Source: Selenomonadaceae bacterium (GTDB lineage: Bacteria > Bacillota > Negativicutes > Selenomonadales > Selenomonadaceae). From it: a stretch of 64,000 nucleotides of DNA. Shown in pieces: positions 29,016 to 41,087 of the stretch. Where the stretch lies: contig JALFBM010000011.1 in the NCBI GenBank assembly GCA_022773425.1, forward strand, positions 1 through 64,000, written 5' to 3'. Positions within the stretch are counted from its first letter, which is position 1; each line of letters starts with the position of its first letter. The notes under the pieces are model-generated. The model worked only from the letters and a program-made list of their open reading frames with translations, was not told the origin of the DNA and did no database searches. The translations under genes were made by a program, and so were the position numbers.

Positions 29016-30341
29016 ATGGACAAGCAAAAGCTATTCGACAAATTTGTCGAGTTGATGGGCAATTTCGCGCAGATTCGGGCAGTCGCCGCGCTGCGTGACG
29101 GCTTCATCATGACGACGCCGTTCACGATTGGCGGCTCGATTTTCCTTCTGCTGGCGAATCTGCCGATTCCAGGCTATCCGGCCTTCATGGCCAGTATCTT
29201 CGGGAGTGATTGGGCGGCGGCGCTGAATGCGGTCGCGGGTGGCACGTTCTCGATGCTCGCGCTGATTGTCGTCCTCACCATCACCTACAAGTTCGTGGAG
29301 GCGGAGGACGGGGACGCCATCATGGCAGCGGTGCTCGCGATGTCGACGTTCCTCATCCTGATGCCGCCCGACCTGACGGTGGACGGCGTCACGGCGAAGA
29401 ACGTCATTCCGCGGAACTGGGTCGGCAGCAATGGCGTCATCACCGCCATCCTGGTCGCATTTCTCACGAGCAAGGTCTTCTGCTACTGCGTGAAGAACAA
29501 CATCACGATCAAGATGCCGGATGCGGTGCCGGCAGGCGTCTCAAAGGCCTTTACGGCGCTCGTCCCCGGCACCATCCTCTTCACGATTGCCGCGGTGCTC
29601 TACGGCCTCTGCCATTACCTCGGCGCGACGACGGTGCCGGAGCTGATCTTCAAGATCATCCAGACGCCGCTGCAGGGCCTCTCCGATACGCTGCTCGGCG
29701 GCAGCATCATCGTCGGGCTCCAGCCGCTCCTGTTTTGGGCAGGTATTCACGGACCGAACATCGTCGGCGGCGTGGTAAGTCCGCTGATCCTCGCCAACGC
29801 GCTCGACAATCAGACCCTGCTCGACATGGGGCAGACGCTTCTGATGAATCCGTCGGCAAAGATCATCACGGCGCAGATGAACGATGTTTTCGTCAAGGGC
29901 GGCGGCTGCGGCATGACGCTCGGCCTGCTCATCGCCGGTCTCATCAAATGCCGCTCTACGCAGATGAAATCCATCCTCAAAATGTCACTGGTCCCAGGGA
30001 TCTTCAACATCAACGAGCCGTTGATCTTCGGCCTGCCGATTGTGTTCAATCCGTATTTGCTTGTGCCGTTTATCTTCACACCGCTGATTGCCCTGTTCGT
30101 CACCTACGCGGCTATCGCGTTCGGTTTCATGCCGGCGTTCAGCGCGGTGCAGGTGCCGTGGACGACGCCTCCGGTCATCGCCGGCCTGTTGCTGGATGGC
30201 TGGCAGGGTGCGGCTGTCCAGCTCGTCAACCTCGTCATCGCGACGCTCTGCTATTATCCATTCTTGCGAGTCCAGGATCAGGCAATGCTGAAAGAGGAGG
30301 CCGCAGACGAGGCCGCCGGCGAGGCGGATACCGCAAAATAA
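29016..30341 (+). CDS. PTS lactose/cellobiose-family EIIC
   Basis: FVELMGNFAQIRAVAALRDGFIMTTPFTIGGSIFLLLANLPIPGY; FNINEPLIFGLPIVFNP. Confidence 0.93.
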   Translation: MDKQKLFDKFVELMGNFAQIRAVAALRDGFIMTTPFTIGGSIFLLLANLPIPGYPAFMASIFGSDWAAALNAVAGGTFSMLALIVVLTITYKFVEAEDGDAIMAAVLAMSTFLILMPPDLTVDGVTAKNVIPRNWVGSNGVITAILVAFLTSKVFCYCVKNNITIKMPDAVPAGVSKAFTALVPGTILFTIAAVLYGLCHYLGATTVPELIFKIIQTPLQGLSDTLLGGSIIVGLQPLLFWAGIHGPNIVGGVVSPLILANALDNQTLLDMGQTLLMNPSAKIITAQMNDVFVKGGGCGMTLGLLIAGLIKCRSTQMKSILKMSLVPGIFNINEPLIFGLPIVFNPYLLVPFIFTPLIALFVTYAAIAFGFMPAFSAVQVPWTTPPVIAGLLLDGWQGAAVQLVNLVIATLCYYPFLRVQDQAMLKEEAADEAAGEADTAK

Positions 30342-30395
30342 GGAAACCTTTGTACATTGCTTATGGGAAAATCGAATTTTATAGGGGGAAGAATA

Positions 30396-31685
30396 ATGGG
30401 AAACAAAAAATTAACGACAGTGCTCCTTCTAGGTCTTACGATGAGCCTGACGGGCACGGCCTTCGCCGCTGCGCCGACCGCTTCGAACGCGGACCTTGGC
30501 GCCCGTATCGCGGCGCTGGAAGCGCAGCAAAAGCAGCTCTCAGAGCAGATCGCTGAGCTGAAGAAGGAGAACAGCAGCCTGAAAAAGACCAGCGTCATTG
30601 CGAAAAGCAATCGCACGGCCATAACGAATCTCCGCCAGGATGCCAGCCGCTTCCAGTACAAGGGCTTCGGCCGCGTCGCATGGGAGAACAATTCGGATGC
30701 GCTGACCTATAACGATACGAACGATATGCGCCGCTTCTATGTCGACCTCGAGGGCAAGTACCGCGTCAACGACAAGTGGAGCATGAACTTCCAGTGGGAG
30801 ACGCTGCAGCGCTATGCGAAGTACCACACGGGCGATGGTACGACCTACTATCATGACAGCAAGAACGGTCACCATGACGATGAGGACAGCGGGATTCAGC
30901 GCATCTGGGCCGAGGGCGACGTCGGCAAAGTGCATCTCGATGTCGGCCGCAGATGGCGTGGGATGGGCTACAACTTTATCTATTTCGGCAATGAGTCGGA
31001 TGGCGTCGTCGCGAGCACGCCGATCCCGGGAAGCAATCTGACGGCCGAGGCGTTCTACCTCTCGCCGACAGACCGCGGCTATCATTACAGCTTCTATGGC
31101 GCCGGTATCCGCGGACAGGTCGGGCACGGCCTGCAGATGGATGTCCGCTATGGCAAGCTGAACAAGAACAAGCATGAGAGCCTCGGTACGAGCTACTATG
31201 TGACGCCGAACGAAGAATATTACAACTCCATCGGTTCGCAGGCCATGCTCGTCAGCGCGATGTGGAATCCGATGAAGAACATCTTCCTGCTCGGTGATTA
31301 CGTCCGTACGAACCGCCAGGCTGGCGCGCCGCTCTGGACGAACGGCCCGGAGGTCTCCGGCACCAGCAAGAATACCTGGCATGTCCGTCTGAACTATCGT
31401 TGGCCGGATCTCAACAGCCCGGGTTCCTTCCAGCTCTATGGCCGCTGGTTCGACTATCCGTACAACGAGAACGACCTCGTCGGCGCATTCGGCGATAAGG
31501 AGGACAGCTTCTTCCTGTCCGGCAGCAAGGGCTGGGCGTTCGGCTTCAAATATGTTCCGGCGAAGAATATCGAGTGGGAAACGGCCTATCAGTGGGCGGC
31601 GGCGCACACGAGAATGTGGAAACCGCAGCCGGGTGCCCGCTATGAGCACAATGTCCTGCGCACCAAGGTGGATTTCCATTTCTGA
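30396..31685 (+). CDS. Outer membrane porin-like protein (coiled coil + beta barrel)
   Basis: Signal peptide, coiled coil ARIAALEAQQKQLSEQIAELKKENSSLKK, barrel-like strands ending KVDFHF. Confidence 0.8.
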   Translation: MGNKKLTTVLLLGLTMSLTGTAFAAAPTASNADLGARIAALEAQQKQLSEQIAELKKENSSLKKTSVIAKSNRTAITNLRQDASRFQYKGFGRVAWENNSDALTYNDTNDMRRFYVDLEGKYRVNDKWSMNFQWETLQRYAKYHTGDGTTYYHDSKNGHHDDEDSGIQRIWAEGDVGKVHLDVGRRWRGMGYNFIYFGNESDGVVASTPIPGSNLTAEAFYLSPTDRGYHYSFYGAGIRGQVGHGLQMDVRYGKLNKNKHESLGTSYYVTPNEEYYNSIGSQAMLVSAMWNPMKNIFLLGDYVRTNRQAGAPLWTNGPEVSGTSKNTWHVRLNYRWPDLNSPGSFQLYGRWFDYPYNENDLVGAFGDKEDSFFLSGSKGWAFGFKYVPAKNIEWETAYQWAAAHTRMWKPQPGARYEHNVLRTKVDFHF

Positions 31686-31745
31686 GACTCTATGACAGAT
31701 GCTGGCCCGCAGAGATAGCGGCAGCAAGAAAAGGGGTAACTTATC

Positions 31746-32048
31746 ATGAAGAAGATCGTACTGCTCTGTGCATCGGGGATGTCGACGAGCATGCTCGTGA
31801 AGAAGATGCAGGAGGCGGCAAAGACGGAAAATTACGCGTGCTCCATCGAAGCGTTCTCGGCCACCGAGGCTGCGACGAAGGCGGCGGATGCCGACTGCAT
31901 TCTGCTCGGCCCGCAGATCCGTTTCCAGAAGAACAAGATTGCGCAGGAGGTTCCGGGCGTTCCGGTCGAGGCTATCGATATGCGCATGTATGGCCGCATG
32001 GACGGCAAGGGCACCCTGGCATTTGCCCGGCAGCTGATGGGAGAGTGA
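31746..32048 (+). CDS. PTS lactose/cellobiose-family EIIB
   Basis: KKIVLLCASGMSTSMLVKKMQEAA. Confidence 0.95.
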   Translation: MKKIVLLCASGMSTSMLVKKMQEAAKTENYACSIEAFSATEAATKAADADCILLGPQIRFQKNKIAQEVPGVPVEAIDMRMYGRMDGKGTLAFARQLMGE

Positions 32049-32054
32049 TCGAGG

Positions 32055-33793
<1,739 letters not shown>

Positions 33794-33836
33794 ACGCATA
33801 TAAGGGTGAAATGGGAAAAGAAAGGGAGAAAGAATC

Positions 33837-34619
33837 ATGCTCAAGTTGAAAAAACGCACGCTGATAATGGCGCTGGCGGCTGCACTAGCGGCCCCAGCGG
33901 CACTGGCTCCGACGGCGGCGATGGTCTGTGCGGCACCGGCAACGGAGGTCACGGAGTCGGATGCCTTTGCCGATGATTTCACGACGGGGAAGGCCGAGCA
34001 TTTCCAGCCATCGGACGGCTGGGGCAATGGCAGTGTCTTCAACTGTTTCTGGCACAAGGAGAACGTCGATTTTAGCAACGGGGATCTTGAACTCATCATC
34101 GACCAGTCGCCGAATCCGGCAGCCGATAAATATCCGTACTCCGGCGGGGAGATTCGCACGAAGAAAACCTATGGCTACGGCCGTTATACGTGCGTGATGA
34201 AGGCCATCAAGAACGATGGCGTCGTTTCCTCTTTCTTTACCTACACCGGTCCGTGGGATGGCGATCCATGGGATGAGATCGATTTCGAGGTGCTCGGCAA
34301 GGATACCACAAAGGTCCAGCTTAACTATTTCCGCAATGGCAAGGGCGGCCATGAGAAGCTGATCGATCTCGGTTTTGACGCTTCGGAGGACTTCCACACG
34401 TATACGTTTGACTGGCTGCCGGGCAAGATCATCTGGTATGTCGATGGCAAGGAAGTGTTCCGCCGCGAAAACGAAGACCTGCCGGTGACGAAGGGCAAGA
34501 TCATGATGAACGCATGGCCGGGCATCGGTGTCGACAACTGGCTGAAAGCGTTCAAGGATAACAACCTGCCGCTCGTTGCCGAGTACAAGTCTGTGACCTA
34601 CACGCCGTACAAGAAATAA
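33837..34619 (+). CDS. GH16 family glycoside hydrolase (lichenase/beta-glucanase-like), secreted
   Basis: Signal peptide; GGEIRTKKTYGYGRYTCVMKA; WDEIDFEVLGKD catalytic motif. Confidence 0.92.
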   Translation: MLKLKKRTLIMALAAALAAPAALAPTAAMVCAAPATEVTESDAFADDFTTGKAEHFQPSDGWGNGSVFNCFWHKENVDFSNGDLELIIDQSPNPAADKYPYSGGEIRTKKTYGYGRYTCVMKAIKNDGVVSSFFTYTGPWDGDPWDEIDFEVLGKDTTKVQLNYFRNGKGGHEKLIDLGFDASEDFHTYTFDWLPGKIIWYVDGKEVFRRENEDLPVTKGKIMMNAWPGIGVDNWLKAFKDNNLPLVAEYKSVTYTPYKK

Positions 34620-34631
34620 GAGGTGCCGCAC

Positions 34632-36389
34632 ATGCAGAAACCATTCGTAAGAAAAATCCTGCTGACGCTTGGCTGTATGATGGCGTTCGGCGGTACTGCC
34701 TTTGCGGCCGACACGGGAATCTATGTCGATCAGGTCGGCTATCTGACCGGCCATGACAAGATCGCGATGGTGCGCGATACCGGCGAGACCTCGTTCTCGC
34801 TGATGGATGCAAAGACGGGAAAGACGGTCTATACCGGCAAGCTCACGGCGGCAAAGCGCGATGCGAATACGGAAGAGATGGTTCGCTATGCGGATTTCTC
34901 GGCGATCGAGACACCCGGCACCTACAAGGTGAAGATCGGTGCGGCCGAATCGTATCCGTTTGCCATCGGCGAGAATGTCTATGCGAGCGCAAGTGCCCGC
35001 ACACTCCGTTCCTATACGCTTTCGCGGAGCGGAACGCCGATCGATGACAGCGCGGTCACAGGCTTGAAACTAAAGGGCGGGCACATGCAGGACCGGGAAG
35101 CCTCGAGCTACTTTACCGATAAGGTCACGAAGAAGGGACAGACCTACGATGTTCTCGGCGGCTGGTATGATGCCGGCGATTATGGCAAATACACGACGAC
35201 CGGTGCCCTTGCGGCAGCCGAGCTGATGTATGCCTACGAGAACAACCGCGGTCATTTCACGGTGGGCCAGCTTGCTTTCCCTAAAGAAACTACGCATACG
35301 GATCGACTGCCGGATGTCCTGAACGAGGTGAAATACGAGCTGGACTTCCTGCAGAAGATGCAGCGAAAGGACGGCAGTACGTTCCATAAGGTTTCGGGCG
35401 CCACGTGGCCCGGCTTTGACAAGTCGCCAGATACGGATACGCAGCCGCGCTTCCTCTACAGTACCTGTACGGCGAGTACGGCGATGTACGGCGCAAGCCT
35501 TGCCATCGGTGCGCGCATCTACGCGCCGTTCGATGCGGCGTACGCTTCGCAGCTTAGGAAGAACGCCCAAAAGGTCTGGGCATATCTGGAAAAGGAGAAA
35601 TCGTCCATCTACCGCGTCGATCCAGGACAGGAAAGCGGATCCGGCCCGTACAACGATACGGACGACCGGCAGGAACGGCTCTGGTTCGCAGCAGAGATGC
35701 TCCGCACGACCGGGGATGCCTCCTATGGCCGGTATCTGATGGCCCACGCGGGAGAGCTTTCCGCGATGCCAAGCTTCTTTACCTGGGACAATACGCTGGC
35801 ACTTGCGCAGTACGCGTACCTGAAAGCGGACAAAGCGGACGCAGCGCTCCGCGCGAAGGTGCAGAAAGCTTTCCTCGGCTATGCAGACAAGATCGTGGCA
35901 AAGATCGCCGCAGATGGCTTCCACTGCGCGCTCGCCAAGGACGAATACACCTGGGCCTCGACGAAAAATGCGATGACGCAGGGCGATATCCTGCTGATGG
36001 CCAATGAATTCGCACCGAAAAAGGCATACGTGGAGGGGGCGCTTTCGCAGATCCACTACATGCTCGGCCGCAACTCGCTTGGCAAGAGCTTCCTGACGGG
36101 GGTCGGCAGCGACTATCCGCACCATCCGCACAACCGCATCTATGCGAGCACAGGAGCCTATGTACCGGGACTCCTCGTCGGCGGGCCAAACGCTGTTCTG
36201 GGCGGCGACCCAGACCAGACGGCATACCTCAAGAGCCGTCATGTGCCGCCGGCGAAGGCTTATCTCGACGTTCAGACCTCGTGGTCGACGAATGAGTATG
36301 CCATCGACTATACGGGCACTGCGGCGTATGCGCTTTCGTATTTTGCGAAGTCGGCGGCACACACAGACCGCCAGCTTCAGAAGGATTAA
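34632..36389 (+). CDS. GH9 family endoglucanase with N-terminal Ig-like domain
   Basis: Signal peptide; IYVDQVGYLTGHDKIA; GGWYDAGDYGKYTTTGA; HHPHNRIYAS; WSTNEYAIDYTGTAAYALSYF. Confidence 0.92.
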   Translation: MQKPFVRKILLTLGCMMAFGGTAFAADTGIYVDQVGYLTGHDKIAMVRDTGETSFSLMDAKTGKTVYTGKLTAAKRDANTEEMVRYADFSAIETPGTYKVKIGAAESYPFAIGENVYASASARTLRSYTLSRSGTPIDDSAVTGLKLKGGHMQDREASSYFTDKVTKKGQTYDVLGGWYDAGDYGKYTTTGALAAAELMYAYENNRGHFTVGQLAFPKETTHTDRLPDVLNEVKYELDFLQKMQRKDGSTFHKVSGATWPGFDKSPDTDTQPRFLYSTCTASTAMYGASLAIGARIYAPFDAAYASQLRKNAQKVWAYLEKEKSSIYRVDPGQESGSGPYNDTDDRQERLWFAAEMLRTTGDASYGRYLMAHAGELSAMPSFFTWDNTLALAQYAYLKADKADAALRAKVQKAFLGYADKIVAKIAADGFHCALAKDEYTWASTKNAMTQGDILLMANEFAPKKAYVEGALSQIHYMLGRNSLGKSFLTGVGSDYPHHPHNRIYASTGAYVPGLLVGGPNAVLGGDPDQTAYLKSRHVPPAKAYLDVQTSWSTNEYAIDYTGTAAYALSYFAKSAAHTDRQLQKD

Positions 36390-36485
36390 ACCGGACAGAG
36401 ACGGCAGAGTGCCATGCCGTCTCCGTCTCCGCATATCGTCGGAATATTCACAATCTTTTTAGAAAGAAAAGAAGGGAATGCTTTT

Positions 36486-37904
36486 ATGCAAAAGAAGAAA
36501 AAGGCTGCGCTGACCCTTGCCGTTCTTGTCGCGCTGGTATCCTGCGGCACGGAGCCTGGATCGGCCGCCGTCCAGCAGGATGCAGAACATGCCGTCCAAC
36601 AGGCTGTGCAGGCCGGCGCGAAGGTAAGCGGCGAAAAGGCGCAGGAACTCGCGCACAGTACACTTCATGTGACGGCGCTTGAGGTCCCGAGCGGTTCGGC
36701 CCTGACGAAGGAGAAGATCCTGAAGCTCGTGCCGGAACTCGGGAAAAGCGATATCGACGTCGCAAGGCTAGGCCGGCAGATTGCCCTCTACAATACGAAC
36801 GGCAATGCGTTGAAGCTGGCGGTTAACTTCCAGCAGGTAAGCGGCGGTTACAAGGTTCGCGCGGCGGGCGTTAAAGGGGAACGCGTGGAAGCGGGACTCT
36901 TTGTCTCGAACAACGGCTCGACCTACACGGGCGATTGGCGCGGCACGCTGACCTACGTGGATCGCAACCTCTCGGGCCGCGGTGATACGTTCGGTGCGGC
37001 CGTCGTGAACGCGCTCGACAAACCGGACGCTGTCCACGAGGGCGCAATCTCTTATACGCTGCCACTCCCGCACGCGGCCGATACGCTGACGCTGCAAGGG
37101 AGTGCCTCGGACAGCAAACTCCATGACCTCGCAAAAGGGTATCCGTTCGACATCACGGCGAGCGGCAAAAGCGAGCGCGTCCGTCTCGCCTATCAGCATT
37201 ATCTCGCGCATGCCGCACATGAGACGGATGCCTGGGAGTTCGGCGTCGACTATCATCATACGGACAACGACACGGTCCTCACGCTGGGCAGTACCATTCC
37301 GCTTGCGCATTACGACCTGCGGCATGTGGATGCGGCGCTTGGCTTCCGCCATGCAGACGCAGGGCGCACGCATCGCTTTGGCTATGCCTTGGGCGTGCAG
37401 AGAAATGTTTTGGGCGACCGGCAGGATTTTCGCCAGATGACAGGGGATGCGGCGAAGCATTTCACCGTTTTTCACGGGAGTGCGAACTATCATAAGCGGC
37501 TGCCCCAGGATTGGCTCCTTTCCTTCCGCACGGCAGGGCAGTATACGGATGATTCGCTGATCGGCTGCGAGAAGTTCGGCGCGGGCGGCCAGGATTCGGT
37601 CCGCGGCTTCGACGAGAACATCCGCACCGCGGACCGCGGCATCTCCGGTTCCCTCGAATGCTATACCCCGCGTTTCCTCAAAGGCGTTCGCGCGCTGGCC
37701 TTCGTCGATGGTGCCGCGCTGCGCAACAACGGAACCGGTGTGGATCATACGGATCTTGCAAGCTGTGGCCTCGGCCTCCGCTTCCATCAGCAGGATCTCT
37801 ACCTCTCGCTGGATTATGCCTTTATCCTGCATGAACCGGACAGCGTCGAGCGCGACCCAGCCGGACACCGTCGGTTCAGCTTCTTCGGTGGTATCACGTT
37901 CTGA
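36486..37904 (+). CDS. ShlB/FhaC-type TpsB outer membrane transporter
   Basis: POTRA-like ALTKEKILKLVPELGKSDIDVARLGRQIALYN; GDWRGTLTYVDRNLSGRGDTF; DSVRGFDENIRTADRGISGSLE; terminal F. Confidence 0.85.
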   Translation: MQKKKKAALTLAVLVALVSCGTEPGSAAVQQDAEHAVQQAVQAGAKVSGEKAQELAHSTLHVTALEVPSGSALTKEKILKLVPELGKSDIDVARLGRQIALYNTNGNALKLAVNFQQVSGGYKVRAAGVKGERVEAGLFVSNNGSTYTGDWRGTLTYVDRNLSGRGDTFGAAVVNALDKPDAVHEGAISYTLPLPHAADTLTLQGSASDSKLHDLAKGYPFDITASGKSERVRLAYQHYLAHAAHETDAWEFGVDYHHTDNDTVLTLGSTIPLAHYDLRHVDAALGFRHADAGRTHRFGYALGVQRNVLGDRQDFRQMTGDAAKHFTVFHGSANYHKRLPQDWLLSFRTAGQYTDDSLIGCEKFGAGGQDSVRGFDENIRTADRGISGSLECYTPRFLKGVRALAFVDGAALRNNGTGVDHTDLASCGLGLRFHQQDLYLSLDYAFILHEPDSVERDPAGHRRFSFFGGITF

Positions 37905-37921
37905 GAAAGGAGGACGAACAA

Positions 37922-39304
37922 ATGATGAAGAAAAGAAAACAGATGCTTGCGGCTGCGATTGCGCTGGCGCTTTCCTTTGGTTTGCTGCCACAGGTCCAGG
38001 CGATGCCGCAGGGCGGTGAGGTCCTTAGCGGCGGCATCGACGTGATCCCGGGGCTGTCGGACGGTGGCGTGGACAGTCAGGACTGGAGTAACGGCAAATG
38101 GGGAATCAGCGGCGATGCCGCGAAGGACGCGCTCAAAAGCCTGAATTCTGGAACGATGATCCGTTCAAGTTACCTCACGGATGATGCGAAAGCCGTCGTC
38201 CTCCGCTGGAATTCCTTTGATATGGCGGCAGGCGAGAACCTGACGCTCAATACGGCGGAAAAACATATTCCCCTCGTCAATATCGTAAGTGGCGGTACGG
38301 CAACGTCACTCGGCGGCATGATCAAGCAGAAGGGCGCTGAGGCATGCTATATCGTCAACCCGAACGGCATTAATGTGAGCGGGACGTTGAATGCGGCCAA
38401 CCTCACGCTTTCGACGGCAGAGGCCGCCGACGATGCCTGGAAAGATCCGGAGACGGCCCTTGCCTCCGCCGCGGCCAAGGGCGACGTCTCCTTTGCGAGC
38501 GGCGCGGAGGTCACGGCATACCATCACTTCGCTGTACAGGCTGCGACACTGGATGTTGCGGAGGGCGTGACCATCACGCTGAATCCGGACGGCAACAACA
38601 ATTACGTCGATGATGGCACGGGAACCTATGTGCCGGAAAAACCGTCCTGGGACAAGAGCACGCTAAACCTTGCGGCGACCGGGGATGTGACGGTCGCCGG
38701 TACGATCACGGTGACGCCCGATACGAAGATTGCGGGATCCGGTACGCTTTCCGGCAAGCATCTCAATATCACAGGATCGATCGCGGATGCCATTAAGTCA
38801 GTCGAAGTCGGTAGCGGCGCGGATACGCCAGTGAAGCCAGGTGAGCAGCAGCCAAGTGAGAATCCTGATCAGCCAAGTGTGAAGCCTGATCAGCCAAGTG
38901 TGAAGCCTGATCAGCCAAGTGTGAAGCCTGATCAGCCAAGTGTGAAGCCGGATCAGCCAAGTGTGAAGCCTGATCAGCCAAGTGAGAAGCCTGATCAGCC
39001 AAGTGAGAAGCCTGATCAGCCAAGTGTGAAGCCTGATCAGCCAAGCGTGAAGCCTGATCAGCCAAGTGTGAAGCCGGGCGAAACGCCAGCTGAGACGCCG
39101 GAAGAGAAGACGGAAAAATTGGCCCGCGCGGTAGCAGATGCACAGGCTCCGCAGATCGTCAGCCAGGTAAGCCAGACGGCCAGCCAGAAGGCCTTCGATT
39201 TGGGGCCCATTCCGCAAGGCGATGCAGGCGCCGACAGCATGCTGGAGCCGGCAGTACCATCGGTCACGAACGAAACGCCAGCCGACGTTTCTTTCAGTGA
39301 ATAA
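37922..39304 (+). CDS. Short two-partner secretion exoprotein (TpsA) with proline-rich repeats
   Basis: Signal peptide; FHA N-terminal TPS features (VLRWNSFDMAAGENLTLN, CYIVNPNGINVSG); adjacent to TpsB. Confidence 0.85.
   Translation: MMKKRKQMLAAAIALALSFGLLPQVQAMPQGGEVLSGGIDVIPGLSDGGVDSQDWSNGKWGISGDAAKDALKSLNSGTMIRSSYLTDDAKAVVLRWNSFDMAAGENLTLNTAEKHIPLVNIVSGGTATSLGGMIKQKGAEACYIVNPNGINVSGTLNAANLTLSTAEAADDAWKDPETALASAAAKGDVSFASGAEVTAYHHFAVQAATLDVAEGVTITLNPDGNNNYVDDGTGTYVPEKPSWDKSTLNLAATGDVTVAGTITVTPDTKIAGSGTLSGKHLNITGSIADAIKSVEVGSGADTPVKPGEQQPSENPDQPSVKPDQPSVKPDQPSVKPDQPSVKPDQPSVKPDQPSEKPDQPSEKPDQPSVKPDQPSVKPDQPSVKPGETPAETPEEKTEKLARAVADAQAPQIVSQVSQTASQKAFDLGPIPQGDAGADSMLEPAVPSVTNETPADVSFSE
38864..39073 (+). 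repeat. Ten 21-bp in-frame tandem repeats encoding PDQPS(V/E)K
   Basis: CCTGATCAGCCAAGTGTGAAG x10 (5 V, 2 E, 3 V units) read directly. Confidence 0.97.
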
Positions 39305-39408
39305 ATAGCCTGCGGGCGGACTGGATTGTCGGCCCGCAGCATCCAAGGTTTTCTTTTATTCTAACCCCTTCTGTAAGAGGTTTCCCCTAACCCCTCTCAT
39401 AAAGTCAA

Positions 39409-39449
39409 AAAGAAGCGAAGCATATTTTCATGCGTCGCTTCTTTTTGGC
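39409..39449. terminator. Bidirectional terminator-like hairpin
   Basis: aaaaagaagcgaagcatattttcatgcgtcgcttctttttgg. Confidence 0.7.
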
Positions 39450-39519
39450 AGGAATTTCCAGGGGGAATGTCTAATGTTTTCAAGGTGTAGGGAAATGGCG
39501 GAAACGAAAGGCGGGCACT

Positions 39520-40362
39520 ATGGAAAATTTGATTCAGACGCTGAAACGCAAAGATGGCTTCTCGGAGACCGAGACGGTCATTGCCGACTACCTGCTCAAG
39601 CATTTCCGCCAGCTTCCCACGATGTCGACCCGGCAGCTGGCCAAGGAAACCTTTTCGAGCTCGGCGGCCATCGTGCGGTTCTGCCAGAAGTTCGGCTTCA
39701 GCGGTTATACGGAATTTCGCGTGCAATTTCTCGCGGAAATGGTTCAGGCCCTTGAGGAATCGCGTGCCTTCGATCTCACCATGGACACCCGTGACACGGT
39801 GCAGTCTCTGATGGAAAAGGTGACCGGTATCGAGATCGAGGCGATCAAAGATACGAGGAAGCTCCTGGACCCGGCCCTTTTTGTGCGGGCCTTTTCGCTC
39901 ATCAACAAGGCGTCGCTCATCGATTTCTACGCGATGAACGACAACCTGAACGTGGCGAATATGGCGGCCGCGAGTTTCATCATGGCGAACAAGTGCTCGA
40001 CGGTGCAGGCGGCAACCCTGACGCAGTACCTGCAGGCGACGGCGGCGGGGAAGGACCATCTTGGCTTTTTCATCAGCCGCACGGGGGAGAACCGGATCCT
40101 CGCGGAGATCGCGCGGCTGCTGAAGGGGCGTGGCTGCTCCCTCCTGCTGATTACGGGAGAACCGGACTCGACACTCGGGAACCTCGCCGATGTCGTGTTC
40201 CCCGTCGCCACCGTGAAGCCGATGCAGGAACTCGGGCCGCGCGTCTTTTTGCTCACGGCACAGTACGTTATCAACATCATCTTTGCCGTGCTGATGACCC
40301 GTGTCGACTATCAAGCTTCCACAAAGAAGGATCAGTGGCTCAGCGAGCATTTTCACTTTTAA
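39520..40362 (+). CDS. MurR/RpiR family transcriptional regulator
   Basis: TETVIADYLLKHFRQLPTMSTRQLAKETFSSSAAIVRFCQKFGFSGYTEFR. Confidence 0.92.
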   Translation: MENLIQTLKRKDGFSETETVIADYLLKHFRQLPTMSTRQLAKETFSSSAAIVRFCQKFGFSGYTEFRVQFLAEMVQALEESRAFDLTMDTRDTVQSLMEKVTGIEIEAIKDTRKLLDPALFVRAFSLINKASLIDFYAMNDNLNVANMAAASFIMANKCSTVQAATLTQYLQATAAGKDHLGFFISRTGENRILAEIARLLKGRGCSLLLITGEPDSTLGNLADVVFPVATVKPMQELGPRVFLLTAQYVINIIFAVLMTRVDYQASTKKDQWLSEHFHF

Positions 40363-40477
40363 AAAGGGCCTGGCCGTCGGCAGGTCGGCATGCTCCGCCC
40401 GGCTTTGACGGGAGCGGGACAGTGCGGTAAAATGTGGGTGTCGGAAAACGATAGCGTTACCAGGAGGAAAAGCAGCT

Positions 40478-41059
40478 ATGAAAGTATTGATGATCAACGG
40501 CAGCCGCCGCGAAAAGGGTTGCACGTATACGGCCATGACGATTATCGCGAAGGAACTCAAGGACGCCGGTATCGATGCGGAAATCGCCTTTGTCGGCCGC
40601 GACGCCGTGAACGGGAATCTCCCCGCTCTCGTCGCCTCGCTGAAAGAGAAATGCGCCAGTGCGGACGGTTTCGTCTTTGGCTCACCGGTCTACTACGCTT
40701 CTCCAACGGGGGAAATCGAGGTCGTCCTCGATCGCCTGTTCGGCGTGGCCGGGAAGGAGCTCGCGCATAAGCCGGCCGCGGTGATCACGTCGGCGCGCCG
40801 CGCGGGGACGACGGCGACGCTGGATGCGCTCGCGAAGTATCCGTGCATCAACCAAATGCCGCTCGTGACGTCGAGCTACTGGCCGATGGTGCATGGCAAT
40901 ACGCCGGAGGAGGTCCTGCAGGATGGCGAGGGCGTCGCGGTCATGAAGAACCTCGGCCGGAATATGGCCTGGATGCTTCGCTGCCTCGAGGCGGGGCGGA
41001 AGGCCGGTGTCGATGTCCCCGAGGGTGTGGCGTACAGCAAGACCAACTTCATTCGTTAA
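40478..41059 (+). CDS. NAD(P)H-dependent FMN reductase / flavodoxin-family protein
   Basis: KVLMINGSRREKGCTYTAMTIIAKELKDAG; FGSPVYYASPTGEI. Confidence 0.9.
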   Translation: MKVLMINGSRREKGCTYTAMTIIAKELKDAGIDAEIAFVGRDAVNGNLPALVASLKEKCASADGFVFGSPVYYASPTGEIEVVLDRLFGVAGKELAHKPAAVITSARRAGTTATLDALAKYPCINQMPLVTSSYWPMVHGNTPEEVLQDGEGVAVMKNLGRNMAWMLRCLEAGRKAGVDVPEGVAYSKTNFIR

Positions 41060-41087
41060 GGATCGTACCGCAGATAGGAAAAGGACG

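Noticed and set aside
38864-39073. CRISPR array
   Set aside because: Repeats are directly contiguous 21-bp units without unique spacers and are in-frame in a CDS; no cas genes in the window.
38798-39346. Minus-strand ORFs encoding HTWLIRL / SHLADQA repeats
   Set aside because: These are antisense frames of the 21-bp TpsA repeat, which stay open because the unit is a multiple of three.
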